Below are positions 45,043-59,325 of a stretch of 64,000 nt of DNA, piece by piece; the first letter of the stretch is position 1, and every line of letters starts with the position of its first letter. The stretch spans positions 3,596,001 to 3,660,000 of the forward strand of contig PYIU01000002.1 of assembly GCA_003415625.1 (NCBI GenBank), written 5' to 3'. The notes below the pieces were generated by a model. That model saw only the letters and a program-made list of their open reading frames with translations, was not told the origin of the DNA and did not search any database. This DNA is from Aquanectria penicillioides (Eukaryota > Ascomycota > Sordariomycetes > Hypocreales > Nectriaceae). Position numbers and translations under genes: made by a program.

Positions 45043-47544
45043 GCCTATTGTCCGTGCATGGCGCACGACTTTTTCTTCTCGCCCGGTACCCGCTGCGCCC
45101 GCACCTGGTGTATACACCACCAGGTATCTCACTTCCCCCTCTCCATCTGTGTCGCTCTCACGCCCCCTTCGCGTGTGCCTGTTTGGCTTGGCCCTCGCTG
45201 CCTACCTACCTACCTAGGCTGAGCCATGCTTGGTAGCTGGGCCGTCGCCTATCACCTTTCCCTCTGCCATTCACACCACCGAACCTAACCACCTCCTAAC
45301 TAATGGCCTGCCTCCCTCGCATAGTACACGGCTCCCCTCCTGTTTGAAAGGTTGCCACAGTAAGGGGGCATAACGAGTTACGGCACGGCATGGAGAAACA
45401 CATCCCATGGATGATTGATGAAACCCAGATCATATCGTCCCATTCTTCCCCCCTTGGTGTTATTATGAAAGGGGCATTGCAAAAAGCCTTCAACTGCAGT
45501 GATACATGTGTGAAGCACAATACGTACGTAGACAATACCAGACCGGCCAGATGCGGAAGCTAGGATCGCACTGCGCATTCACACTAGTCCGCTGCTAGAG
45601 GTAGGTAGGTACGCAGGTAGGGGACTCTAGCACAGTGAGTGGCATGGAGAATGTAGGTTACGGATGGAACCCGAGCGAGGCTGGCAAGAATGAGATGGGG
45701 GCGTGGGTAAAGACAGTTGGAAGGCAGAAGAACTGAGAGCAGGGCACCCCGCCCGGGCAAAGGCAAAAGGGTAAAAAGCAGCAAGGGCAGCAGGGGCAAA
45801 GAAAGCACCTCTCAACCAAAAGGCCGGAGTAATCTGTGTGATCCAGACAGCTGTGGCAGTGGCAGTGGAAGCACACGACAGGTCCTCGCTCGCTCACTCA
45901 CCTTGGTCTCCTCCTATTCTAATCAAACCCGGCGGCGGGGAGGGAGAGAGGGGAGTCAAGGGTGGCGGGTAGTATGGATGGAAGTGAGGAGAGAGGCACG
46001 CCGGAAAGGTACACGGTACAATGTACTAGTACATGAAAAATTCGTATGACGGTACATGGTCGTCATGCATAATTAAAGTACCCGCCAGCTCGTAGCTTCT
46101 GCTCCAGTTATCAGGCTCCAGGGCACTTTGGACAATACGCCGGGCCACAATGGCAATGGTCTAGAACTGAAGCCGATCAGTCGTGGGTGAGGAACACCCC
46201 GGTGATGATCGCGCGCAGCTACCTACCCGGCTAGGTAGGCCCAGTTGTTCCAAGGCTAGCTGGAGTTGTGGGTGCACGGGCAGACGCGACACTGAGAGAA
46301 GAGGAGAGAGTAGGATGAATGGGCCTGTCACTCATTAGAGGGACGGGGAATGGCAGTCACCAGGTTTGCGCCCACTGTCCGGAGTATCCATAATAGCGTC
46401 GCCTCTTCCGTACTCCGTACCTTTGTGCGAGTGACTCGTATGTCTCGCGGTAGTGCTAGAATGGCAGGGTGGATGGTAGCTTTGGAGGCGGAGGGGGGTG
46501 TGAGAGAAGGTACGCAATGTGGAAAGGTAGGTAAAACACAGCCCGAGATTGTCTTGTCTTTTAGACACACAACTCAGGATGGAGACTTAGAAACAGAGGC
46601 AACTCGGAGAACAAACAAAAGTGGTCCGGGCGTTTGGCCTTGCATCTGTTTGGCAAAAAGAAAAAAAAAACATGAAAGAGACAAAAAAAAAAAATCCCGA
46701 AGAAACCCACCAAGTCTGGGCGGTGACCTTTGGTTGCCCGGTAGCCCGGTGCAGAGAGCCCAGTTCGGATACTTTCCCAGTATCAGCATGCTCCGAGGTT
46801 GGGGTGCTACCATGATGCATTCGTGGTGGTGAGGTGAGGTTGGATCCGCTGTGCCAGCGCTAAACTTTGAATCACCAACAGAGAGACCATCAAGCCAAAG
46901 CCGGGATCACCGGCCCTCAGCCAGCCAGCCAGCTTCCGATGACGGTAACACCCTACCTACATCACATCACAGCGTTGGACCAAGCACCAATTCCGACAAC
47001 CGCCGCAGGGAAGAGAGCGGGACTAGGGGGGCGGAGTAGTTGCCATGCGCATCGGCGTTTCGAGTCGCCGCAACAAAATATGGGTGAAGCAACAGTGTCT
47101 AATGAGCGTGAGCCTGGCCCAGCATGGAGCCAGCATCAAAAGGCAGTGGAGGAGGACAAGGGCCTGGAGACACGCGCCCAAGCTCGTCCATTGAGTGGTG
47201 GCGGGACATAGGTGAGGTACTCAGGTACAAGCCCAGGTGGCAGAATGGGGTCGGGTTTTACATACTCCAGCGAGGGACTGGAGCTCCTAGTCCGCAGGTG
47301 TGGCACAATGAGCAAGATACGCCCAGCCGGGGGAGGGAGGAGGGTGCGAGTAGAAGAGCGCGACCGTGAGCCCCGAGGCTGATTGATTGAAGGATAGCGG
47401 GCTCAGGGAGGTGGATGGTTGGAGCGGAGTACATAGGTAGTAGGTAAGTGGGTGGAGGCAGCTGGCCTTGGTTGCTTGGTGCTTGGTGCTTGCTTGCTTG
47501 TTGCTGTGTGGGCTGGCTGTGGACTGGAGTATGGACTGTGGGCT

Positions 47545-47745
47545 CTGAGCGGGCGGCTGGCTGGCTGGCTGCTCACTGGAGCTGGCTGGGCTGGGCTGGG
47601 CTGAGCTGGGCCGGCGACAGGAGGGGAGAGTGCCAGCAAAGGAAGGAAGGAAGGAAGGGGAAGGGGCAGGAAGGGACGAGATGGGGAAGCGCGAGGCAAG
47701 GAGAGGCAAGGAGAAGGAGGCAAGGCCAGCCAGCCAGCCAGCCAG
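47545..47745 (+). repeat. GGCTG-rich array with inverted CCAGC array
   Basis: Repeated GGCTG units at about 47550-47608 face an array of five CCAGC units at about 47727-47745. GGAAGG units lie between. The two arms could pair into a stem with a loop of roughly 120 bases. Confidence 0.7.
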
Positions 47746-49101
47746 GCAACGCAAGGCCAAGGCAAGGAAGGGAAGGCCAGGAGGGTCGGCGGGGATCCGT
47801 GCCGGCGTACGGTATCACCTTGGGCCCCAGGCAGCCGGAGTGACTGAGTGTGTGCGCATGTGTGAGTGACCGATGAGCACGGGTGTGTCAGTGTGTGAGA
47901 AGATGCAAGCAAGGCAAAGAAGAGAGGGTCCCCCCAGAGAGCGGACGGGCCAAGACAGAGCCACAATATTGGGGGAGGGGGGGAAGGGGGACACTGGGAA
48001 CTCTGGGAGGTCTGGGAGGTCGAGGAGGTCTGGGTGTAGGGGGCTTGCGAGTTTTCCTCCAAATGGCACGGCAATCACTCCAAGTACACTGTGCGGATTT
48101 CGTCGCAAGCATCGCAGTACAAGGCCCTTGTACTCTACTTCGGCGCGGCGGGCTGCGTGCGGCATGTACCTGTACAGTACCACACAATAATAGCAGCAGA
48201 GCCACCGAGGACCACCCGCTGCGCGCTGGTGACTGGCCCGCTGAGTGGCCACAGCCAGTGCTGCTGGGGAGCTTGGGGCTGGGTGCCCGGACTCTGACGG
48301 TCTGACCTTTCCTCGATCAGACCGGGTTGCTTGGGGACATGTCTTCCTGACAGGGCCCGCCGCTGTGAGGAGTGAGGAGTTGAGGGCGCGGGAGAGGTAC
48401 CTCGTACACGCACTCTCCCAGGCAAGGTACCTCCCTCCTCTCTGCCCATAGTACTGTACCGGACCTACCTAGTACATACATGCGCTGGGTACAGAGTACG
48501 ACTAGCACCACGGCCACGGCTCGCGCGCACCCATTTTTCGCGAGGGAAGGGGGGTCTCGCCTAATAAGCAAGCACCGGTTGCCAGTGTCCAGCATAACAG
48601 TGTGGTAGCTGGGCTGGCCGCGTTCCTCCACACTCAATCACTCCCCCGTGGTAAAAAGGCTGCCTTGGCCCTCCCCCCATACAAGTTTCCCTCCCTTCTC
48701 CTCTCATACAAATCTCCCACCAAATTCTCCCATACAATCTGCCTTCACTCACCTACACGCACGACACGCCTTCGTGGTGAGTACTGTCCCTTTGCGCTGC
48801 GCATCACCTCGCAACACACAAACACTTGTCTACCTCCTCCCATCCTCGGTTGCCGTCGCGCACCTGATCGCATCTGCTCTCTGCATTCGTTTTTGCCATT
48901 GTTGCAAATTAGAACTGCCTTGAGAGTCTCGCGCATTCAGGTGCACTTCGCGTCTTCACTTCGTCGCATCTTCATCCATCACCTTGCCCTGTCTTTGCGC
49001 GCACGCGCTCTAAGTCTCAGGCCATCAAAGCTAACCAGCTGTCGCGCTGCAGACCACAACATCACCACAACCTTTTCCCATTTTAAAAATCCACTTCAAA
49101 G

Positions 49102-49381
49102 GTATGCGCGACATCTGTCTGGAGTTTTTTCTGTCCTTCACGTCGTGATTACCACGCATTGGCGACCGCAATTGCATTTGCGCCTCACCCATCACCTCAT
49201 CCCCCAAGCTCCGTTGCCTATCCAGAGCTACCCCTCCATGCCCATCAAACGCATCAGTTTGCGCGACGGTCTGGAAACCCGGCGCCGTTGCTACATCGTC
49301 GCCGTCCCCCAACGTCATTTCCATCACAACACGCCACCCCCGACCCAGAGTTACTGAACCTTGGCTTACGTTCAATCACAG
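49102..49381 (+). other. candidate 5' UTR intron of the HMG-box gene
   Basis: A GTATGC donor at 49102 and a TCACAG acceptor ending at 49381 frame 280 nt, with a CTGAAC-like branch point near 49354. Splicing would place the ATG at 49394 just 12 nt after the junction. A second donor-like GTGAGTACTG at 48778 hints at another leader intron. Confidence 0.45.
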
Positions 49382-49393
49382 AAATCTATCAAG

Positions 49394-49757
49394 ATGCCTA
49401 AGGCTGCTGCTGGCAAGGGTCGCAAGGAGACCAAGAAGCGCGGCAAGAAGGACCCTAACGCTCCCAAGCGTGGTCTCTCTGCCTACATGTTCTTCGCCAA
49501 TGAGCAGCGCGAGAACGTCCGTGAGGAGAACCCCGGTATCTCCTTCGGTCAGGTTGGCAAGCTTCTCGGTGAGCGCTGGAAGGCCCTCAACGACAAGCAG
49601 CGCGCCCCCTATGAGGCGAAGGCTGCTGCCGACAAGAAGCGATACGAGGATGAGAAGCAGGCTTACAACGTAAGACACGCGTTCTCCGATTGAAGATTGT
49701 ATCTGAAACTAATTATAGGAAAAACAGGCCGAGCAGGATGAGGATGAGTCCTCTTAG
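49394..49757 (+). CDS. NHP6: HMG-box chromatin protein, NHP6 type
   Basis: Exons 49394-49669 and 49719-49757 flank a 49-nt intron (GTAAGA to TATAG) and give 104 residues. A basic tail ([13 protein letters not shown]) precedes the single HMG box: [19 protein letters not shown], then [18 protein letters not shown], then [18 protein letters not shown] short acidic end follows (EQDEDESS). Nhp6-type proteins bend DNA without sequence preference and help FACT and transcription complexes handle nucleosomes. Size and layout match the fungal family. Codon use is strongly biased to C-ending codons, as in highly expressed genes. Confidence 0.94.
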
Positions 49758-51548
49758 ACGGGCTGTCTTGGGGGCTTGAGCCCTTCTCTTTCCTTGTAAT
49801 CTGGTCTGGGCGGTGTTGTATTATGGCACGGTATGGGATGCGTGCTTTTGCTTTTCAGTTGCCGGAAATTCAACGGGATATGGTCTTGCGACGTGTTATT
49901 ATGATCTAGAAGGCGTCCGGTCGAGCTGCAGGCTTCGTTTCGCACCGCTTGTTCTCTGTGAGCCGCTGATCATGAACCGCACGGGACGTCACGAGACGAT
50001 GAAACGAGACACTTGTACAAGTACTGGAGCTCCAAGCTTGAACTCAAAATAACAACAAAAAAATATACCAATGGGTGCCCTGCCATGAATGTGTGAACTC
50101 CACGAACAATGGCCAGCCCATAGTAGAGTGTAGAGTGCCGGCATTCTCTTGTGATGCTTCGAGAGCGTGTCTATTCTTAGGGACCAACCCGTGATCTCGG
50201 GTACCTACTTGAACCCACCACGGTGAGGACCTAGTTGGCTGACCTAGGTGAAGATGGCTGGAGGGGCTCTTGAACCAGGGTGAGCTAGCGAGCCTCGGCA
50301 CCTGCCTTAGATAAGATAGCGATCTGAGACTCGGGGCAATGGGCGGGGGCTTCACAGCAATTGAGGCAACTGCCTGAGGATGTAAGCCGCCCCCAACGAG
50401 AGAGTGCAGGCAATGATTTTGGAAGAACGGGCGATTCGGCTGAAACTCGTCGCCGTCGGATTGGCACAACCCATTTTGCACTTCACTCTTTCATCACGCC
50501 GATTGCCATCCCATGGTGCACATCTTACATCCTACACGACGACAAACGGCCACGCTGGCGATTTTGGGCTCGTTGCACGCAGCCGTAGCTTCGTGCAGGT
50601 CAGCAGCATCCCACCAGCTAGGCAAAACCCGAGCGAGAAGCGAGTGCTGCTCGGCGCCCTCTTATACGAAGTTGAGTTGATTCACCACCACTCAGGCTCT
50701 CGCGTACCGTCGTACCACAAGGCAAGCGCCGTGGGCAAGTGTGGCCTCATTTGATGCCCCGCAGAGCCCCGTCACCGGCGACGTCACGCCCAAGACGGGA
50801 CGAGCTTTACCAGTTCTGCTCCATCCACCTGGACTTCATTGCCAACAGAATAATGGTCAACGAGAGTCGAATAGGGGACCTGCACCCCAGCACAGACGTG
50901 GTTCCTTAGGCTCCTCCTCCCTCTCGCGATCTCCTTGTGACAGGCCAGCTCCACATCCCGCGGATGCACCTCAGGAGGCGCTGCAGTGCAACACGTCGTG
51001 TGGCCGCCCTGAATGGCCGGCCGCTTCGAGATGGTCGTCCTCGCCGCTGCGGGTGCCCACCCACCCCGATCTAGCCCAGTCGACATCTCCGGGGCTGCTT
51101 GTGCATTGGATTGGCGTCATGTTGAGGGGGACGCTTGCTTTCGTGGCAACGCCTGAGCAGCTCCCTCTACTGCGCGTGCAATTGCACCTCTCATTCACAC
51201 GCCCCCACAGGCATTCACACATTGAACATATGGTGCACTCGTGTCAAGTGAAGCGACTCGCCAAACCCAAAAATCCCAAGTCCACTGCGTTCGGGATTTG
51301 CGGGATATGATCATCAGGTGGTCAACGACCCTTGATGTGGCCTTAGCTTAGTCAAGGACAAGACTATTTCCCTAGTAGCCGCCAATATTGCCTGCATCGG
51401 CCCTGATGAGCTCATTTTGTCATTTTGGGAGCACGATAAGAACCGTGCGCTGACCACGTCAGGTGAAGCCATGGGTATGGGTACACTCGTGGGATTGGGA
51501 GCCTCTCAGTGGTGTTGACCATCTCGCCTGGATCGGATCACACGTTCG
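49758..51548. other. 1.8 kb intergenic region
   Basis: This stretch follows the HMG-box gene and precedes the ten-intron gene. An open frame of 189 codons at 50741-51310 exists but is Pro/Arg/Ser-rich without domain character and is not called. I see no RNA gene. Confidence 0.45.
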
Positions 51549-53915
51549 ATGACCAGCACCTGGGCCTCTTCTCCCCCCCTCGTCTCTCTCATTAATTACA
51601 AGGTTACCTTTTCTAGCCCCTTCACTTGCTTCCCTAATTGAGCATCAACATATTCCATCCAGGGATCGTCATCGGCATCTATTCTTGATTCCCTCGATCT
51701 TTCAGCCCCCGACCCCGCGATTCTTACCACCCAGATTCCTTCACCCGTACTCGCCAACCGACGCCAATCCCTCTCTACCGCCTACCAGCGCCGCCTCGGC
51801 GGGGGGAACCTCGACAGCCAGTCCAAACAAGACTACCGCTGCATCGCCCAATATCCATCGATTCTCCCCAAGTGCTCGATATCATACGATGACCTGCTAA
51901 ACCAACCTCCGTCCTGCCCTGGAGTCTGATATTCAATACGCCATGGAGTTGGTTCCCGGAGGCCAAATCGAAGTTCAGTTGCTTCAAGGCTGTTATTTAG
52001 AAGCAAGCAGAGCTGAGGTAGTGGCGTTCCACCTGGAAGGACTCCGCAATTCGCTGCCTCCTCCCCCTCACCCGCATCTTACGGTGACTATTGAGGAGGT
52101 TCGAAGATCATGCCATCTCCTCCGCGAACTCGCTGATAGCTCGCAAGTTCATTTCTCTCGTGTCCCTGTTGTTCTCGATTATCTTGAAATTATCCTCCCC
52201 TGCCTATCCCGAAGTTTGAGAGATATTACCAGTCACTATGAGGACAGGGCCTTGACCAAAGAGAATCGATGGAGGAAAATGTATCACGCAATGGCTGATG
52301 AGGCCGCTGGGCTCACGCTTCCGCAACGATTTGTCCTGTACAACCACTTCCTAACACTGTGCCGAGAACTGCTGACTAGGTTGGAAATGCCTCTTTGGAG
52401 TATTGTAGGAAATGGTTGCTAAACAATGGTCAGGTCACCCAACTTCGACTTTAATGCCCTAGAAAGCGTTCGGCTTCAAATCATGCAGTTGCGGGAATCC
52501 AGACGAATACGTAGGTGGTTTTTTTACTTTTTCTGCAACTGCCGGATGCACACGGTAAGGCTAATGAGGAATAGCACCACCTCCGATTCGAGTTGCTCCA
52601 GTGATTCGGCCTGACGCCCACTTAGACGATATCGGCTTGCCATCTGTGAGTTTGATCCTTGGTTCATACATCAGGCTTTTTTTTAACCATGACACGATAG
52701 AGTATTCATTGGGCGGAACAAATCTTCTCGTTGCCTCTGCCATCTCGAACCGCTCTCAAGCATCAACGCTCGTAAGATTACCTCTTCGTCCGCCTCAGTC
52801 GTGTGTTAACAAGGTTGTTCAGCTCCAAATCATTTGGCCCGCACATGCCATGGGAACAAGTCAACATACCTAACGATGCTAGGGTTCTCTTCATGCGGTA
52901 TGTGGTCTCTAGCTGTCGCTCTAAAGACAACCTTCCAATATTAACTATGTGACAGACACTTCAACGACCGCCAGATAACTTTAATTGTTTATCTCAGTAG
53001 CCGAGACCGATGCCCTTACTTCCTTATGCGAATGTATCACCTAGGATCGCCGTGGTTTTCTATTCGAGGGGTTCACGAACTTTGCATAGAGCGTGAAGGA
53101 AGTTGTCTCCAGCTTTGGCGATGGAGTGCCTCGGAAGGCTGTGCAAAAATATGGGCTAGCCTGTGTTTTATGACTTGGGAGGGTATGTCTTCTTCCAATC
53201 TATGCTGAAAATTCCTGCATCACACTAATTCTTTTTAGAAATGGTTCTCCTTTACTGTTGCTTCCTGTCATTCAAGGCTCGAAATTCGTTGACGGTCCAG
53301 ATTGCCCCTCAAGAGCAATCGCTCCGTGGGGAGCGGAAATTATTCCAAGCGTAAGCCTCTCCGTAAAAAGAATCCCGATATTGCCCACTCTCTAACAATA
53401 CCAGCCGCATCGTCGACGACGGTTTCAGGCACTCTCTTATTGTGTATGAAGACCACATGACCAAGGGTCTTCGTCTTCACGCCGCTGTCTGGGATGGGGA
53501 ACTCCGACAATGTCCTGTCTGGACCGCCTTCAGTTAGTACCGGCATTTTGGGACATGACCCCGCACAGTCTAACTAACATGTCCAGTTACCCACCAATCC
53601 GCCTCATCTACGTGGATGAAGAGAGTATCCAAATACAAGATCCGTTTGTTGGATGTTCAGCTCTACGTATTTTGCCAAAACTATCAACAACAAAACCAGC
53701 GCCGTGGAACTGCCGGAACGTTTGAAATCTGCTTCGTCAGCGAGGAGGGTGAGTTGCTCCCATCCCAGTTTTCTTGTCATTCTTCTTTTTCCCCTTCTTT
53801 TATCATCGCAGTGTATCTCACAGGAATAATAGCGTCAAAACGTTTCAAAGAATTGTTCTCTCCAGCACCTGCCGAGACCACCACCGTGACGACCGAAACA
53901 ACCGAAAAAACGTGA
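51549..53915 (+). CDS. unrecognised multi-exon fungal protein with apparent frameshift near 51917
   Basis: Ten exons can be joined from 51663 on: exon 2 ends at 52379, then 52434-52510, 52575-52645, 52701-52771, 52823-52897, 52956-53182, 53239-53350, 53405-53532, 53587-53748 and 53824-53915. All junctions are GT-AG and phase-consistent. From ATG 51943 this gives 483 residues. Upstream the same exon is open in another frame and looks coding (ILTTQIPSPVLANRRQSLS, then SISYDDLLNQPPSC). I therefore infer a start near 51549 with an intron 51603-51662, and one extra base near the CCC at 51917-51919. No GT-AG pair I tested restores this frame. Recognisable blocks are MELVPGGQIEVQLLQGCYLE, PQRFVLYNHFLTL, SPWFSIRGVHELCIEREGS and LLDVQLYVFCQNYQQ. 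I know no function, and no domain, signal or membrane segment is evident. Confidence 0.7.
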
Positions 53916-54432
53916 AGGCTATTTTGTAATCTTTCATCCCCTATCATTCGCTCTCTGCAGTGCAGATGTATTTCTTTTTCTCTTACTCTTCTTCTTTGTC
54001 TGTATTTATCATCACGCAGCGTTTTGTTTTCGATTCACAATTTTCAGCAACAGCCCCGGACTCCATGTTTTTCTCCAGCTTGACGATTTGATGAATTTAC
54101 GAAGTGACGAATTCCTTTTGTCGATCAAGCTCAGCAGGAGACAGATTGTATGATATTCCGGCACAGACGAGACGGGTTAGTTGGAGGGAATGTCTCTCTT
54201 TTCTTTTTTTTCTAGTATCTGGATGATTCCCTAGTGTCGTGACAGAAGCCTGGCTATCCTCCTTGCTTTGCCTTTTTCTAGCACCCTCAGTTCCTCAGTT
54301 CTTTGAAGTTACGAGAACGCTCAATCTTGTCATTTTTGTACTGCTCAATAACAAACTCAGAATTTCAACATTATGCTATATTTATCCATCTCTTTTGCGT
54401 CTTCTGCGACCGATATACCAGCTATCGCCCGC
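53916..54432. other. convergent intergenic region
   Basis: These 517 bp lie between the ten-intron gene and phosphoglucomutase and hold both 3' UTRs. It is T-rich, with nothing else notable. Confidence 0.45.
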
Positions 54433-56522
<2,090 letters not shown>

Positions 56523-57878
56523 TGTGGAGGATTGGATCAAGGGTTGGGGATGGAGATGGGGAAGATGGAAAGGAGAGAAAGGAGGAGAGGGAGCGGGAGT
56601 GAGAGAGAAAAGGTGGTGGTAGTGGTGGTGGTGGAGGTGGTGGTAGTAGTGGTAGTAGTGGTAGCAGTGGTAGCGGTGGTAGCAGTGGGTGAGGCGTGAG
56701 GTGAACCTGCGGTGGGAACAGCGACAAGTCGCGGCGAGGGAGAGTGGAGAGGAGGTGCAGGTGCTAAGGTGGAGGCGGCGCATCCACCGACGGGCGGGCA
56801 GCAGCAGTGGTTGGCTGGACGGGATGAAGATTGGTCCCCGTTCGTTCTGAGAGAGAGACGGAGTGGAGGTGACGATGGCGAGGCGAGTGAGCAACGGGGT
56901 TATTATTGGGACAAGGGTTTGAATTTGGACAGGCAATAGTGCATAGCACATGCGGTAGAGTACAGTACAGTAACGATGCAGTACAGCACGCATCATAGAC
57001 CTGCATGCCTACCTGGTAGGTAGGTAGGTACTACTTTGACGAGGGTTGTTGGTACGCAACACACGTAGCAGACGCTTCATGCTCCTCTCCATGCTACGTA
57101 TCCATAGCTCAGGTAGTCCGTAGATATGGCAACACCAGCGAAGGAGGCGAATGTGAGGGTGTGGTGGCTAATAGGGAGGGGAGCTTGGGGAAGCTGTCGG
57201 CAAGCTCCCTTTTGTTTGGTGGGGTCGCTCAATGATATCACCGAGCTAATGGAGGGGCTAATACAGTCTGTGGAGTCGGGTCGATGCTGTAAATTGAAAT
57301 AGTTGCAGCCACGCACCAGACAGTGCACGGCACCTTAAAGTACGGAGCTTGTTGGAAAGCGAGCCGCTTCGGTAGTTGATTCTTTGGCCTTTTCCGTTGT
57401 CCAAGCTCCCATGGGTTGGTGATGATCAACAAAGGAACGAACGGGCCTGGTGAGAAGATGGTCATTTCATCATCATTAGTCCGTACAGTGGTCGATGATG
57501 ATACTAGCGACGAATTGAGTTGCAAAAAAGCAATGCGTATCCGTACATCCCTACCACTCACTGTGTGCCGCTGATGAAGACCTTCAAAGAACCCCTCACC
57601 CCTCGTTCCCAGCTCTCACCAACTACAAACGCCACCAGAGCACCAGCCCCGAGTTCCTCTCAACAAATTATCGAACACAGCGAACCCACGCACGCACGCA
57701 CACACGCACCTCGTTCAGACTCACATAACTCACAATCTCGGTTCAAGTCACCCCTTGCGCAACTAATTTTCGGTTTTCAATTTTTATCAATTCTTTTTTT
57801 TTTCTTTCCTCTCCTCTTCATTCTTCTTTCTTCCTTCCTTCTTTTGTCTAATTTTCTTCCCGTTAGGCTGCTCCTCCT
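56523..57878. other. intergenic region upstream of phosphoglucomutase
   Basis: This 1.36 kb holds the phosphoglucomutase promoter and leader and the REX2 3' flank. It begins with a GGT/AGT repeat (56611-56690). It has a GGTAGGTAGGTA motif at 57016-57030, and a T-rich stretch follows at 57785-57860. No coding exon was found. Confidence 0.5.
56611..56690 (+). repeat. (GGT/AGT)n trinucleotide repeat
   Basis: About 25 units alternate between GGT, AGT and related triplets. They lie just upstream of the phosphoglucomutase start, within its probable 5' leader, where the transcript would read ACC/ACU. Confidence 0.8.
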
Positions 57879-58586
57879 CTACTTTTGTTTCTTGTTCTTC
57901 CCCGCCGGCGCCGCATCAAACGTCGGCCGGAAGATGACCTCCCGATAGTACTGGGCCTCCTCGATGCTCTCGAGAATGTCGTCCCTCGCCTTGTGACGTC
58001 CCTTCTTGTTCGGCACCTTGTTGACGATGCGCTTGGCGCACCACCTCCGGGCCGCCTCCTTGATGGTGCTCACGTCCAGGATCCTGTGGTGCAGGTGTTT
58101 CATCACCCGTCCATAGGGCTCCCTCCGCAGAAACGCCCGGTCGCAGTGAACGCTGTTGCCCGCCAGCAGCCCGCGCCGCCTCTCTGGGATGAACCGCGTG
58201 ACGTACTCGTACAGTGCATCAGCCGCCTCGGCCGGGGTGGTCGTCGAGGCCAGCACTGCTGCGGTGAGGCCAGAGTCGGCGTGCGTCTTGGTGCACCAGT
58301 CGTCCATCTCATCGAGCCGGGACTGGGGCCAGTGGATGATGGCGTGGAATCCCTCCTCATCGAGGATCTCAAGGTTCCCCGTGGTGATGATGCAGTAAAT
58401 TTCCAAGATCTCGTCGTTGTCCTGGTCGAGACCCGTCATCTAGAGCGTCGTGTAAGTAAGACGTCGACTTCACCAGGGTTGTTGGTTTGTTTCCCCGCGT
58501 CCACGCACCTCGCAGTCAATCCACACAAGAGGATCATCACTAGCGCTCTTGGGCTGGCTTGCCTGGTCCTCTGGGTTTGCAGACAT
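57879..58586 (-). CDS. REX2: oligoribonuclease (DEDDh 3'-5' exoribonuclease)
   Basis: Exons 58586-58509 and 58439-57879 flank a 69-nt intron (GTGCGT to CTCTAG) and give 212 residues. The Exo I motif WIDCEMTGLD is split by the intron between E and M. The start at 58586 is therefore required, because starting at the ATG at 58439 would lose the catalytic Asp and Glu. Exo II (GNSVHCDRAFL) and Exo III with its catalytic His (HHRILDVS) are intact. The enzyme degrades two- to five-nucleotide RNAs. Fungal and animal forms act in mitochondria and cytosol, but no clear presequence is seen here. The C-terminal extension is lysine-rich. Confidence 0.95.
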
Positions 58587-59325
58587 GGCTTCTCCTTGGC
58601 TTTCCTTTTCTTTTTCCTCTTCCTCCTCTTCTAGGCGTAGTATGCAGGCTCTCTCGGTATCTGCGAGCCGACTATGTATGTGTGCGTATGCGTTGATGGA
58701 TGTAACTTATGTAACGTGAAAGACATTACCACGTCCCCCCCCCCCCCTCCCATCTGTGGCGGCGCATGGCCCAATAAGCCCCAATCTCGTCCCCTCAGCG
58801 CTGACGGTGGGGCTCTGAGGCGGTTATACGGGAGATCCCTTGCCAAAAGCAGAGCCCCGTGAACGTTGCGTATTCTAAATCCCCCCCTCCTCATTGGCAG
58901 CCTGCATCTTCAACACCACCACCCCTTCACGGCAATCCAAGCTACCCCTATCATTCACATCGCCCGGCATTTGCCTACCGCCAGGGATAGTGGCAGGGTG
59001 AATCACAGTACGGTTTTCTTTTTCGGTTCCGCTTCCCTGCATCTGCTCGCACTGGCTTCCTCTCATCCTCATGAGTACATGAAGCCCCAATTGCCCGCAC
59101 CGGACGCCTCGTCAAAAGTGTTCACTCTTCTCAGCTCTGTCACCTTTCTTCTAGCTTCTAGGCAAACGGTTAAGTTTGCCCAGGTTGCTTCTCCCAGCCA
59201 TCATCCTGACCTCTCTTAGTTAGCATCTCGAGTGAGACGCTGAAAAGTTCATCAGCTCATTCTCAATCGCCAACTTCATCTTTTTTTTTCTCCTCTCTTC
59301 CTCGCTATCTCCCTTCGTCTCAACC
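58587..59325. promoter_or_regulatory. divergent promoter of REX2 and the MocA-type gene
   Basis: The two start codons are 739 bp apart. A C13 tract (58735-58747) lies nearer REX2, and a pyrimidine-rich leader precedes the ATG at 59326. No defined element was recognised. Confidence 0.4.

Larger units (their letters stand above)
43800..49393. other. 5.6 kb gene-poor region upstream of the HMG-box gene
   Basis: No exon with protein-like content is found on either strand. The DNA is rich in simple repeats: four CATGGCT units at 45011-45042 and GGCTG/CCAGC inverted arrays at 47545-47745. GGAAGG units and several GGTAGGTA or TACCTACC motifs (about 44508-44534, 45203-45218, 45600-45612, 46223-46238, 46525-46533) are also present. 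The last 700 bp are pyrimidine-rich and probably the long 5' leader of the HMG-box gene. Non-coding RNA genes could be present but cannot be recognised by sequence alone. Confidence 0.5.

Noticed and set aside
50741..51310. 189-codon open frame between the HMG-box gene and the ten-intron gene
   Set aside because: Rich in Pro, Ser and Arg without hydrophobic core pattern; typical of GC-rich non-coding DNA.
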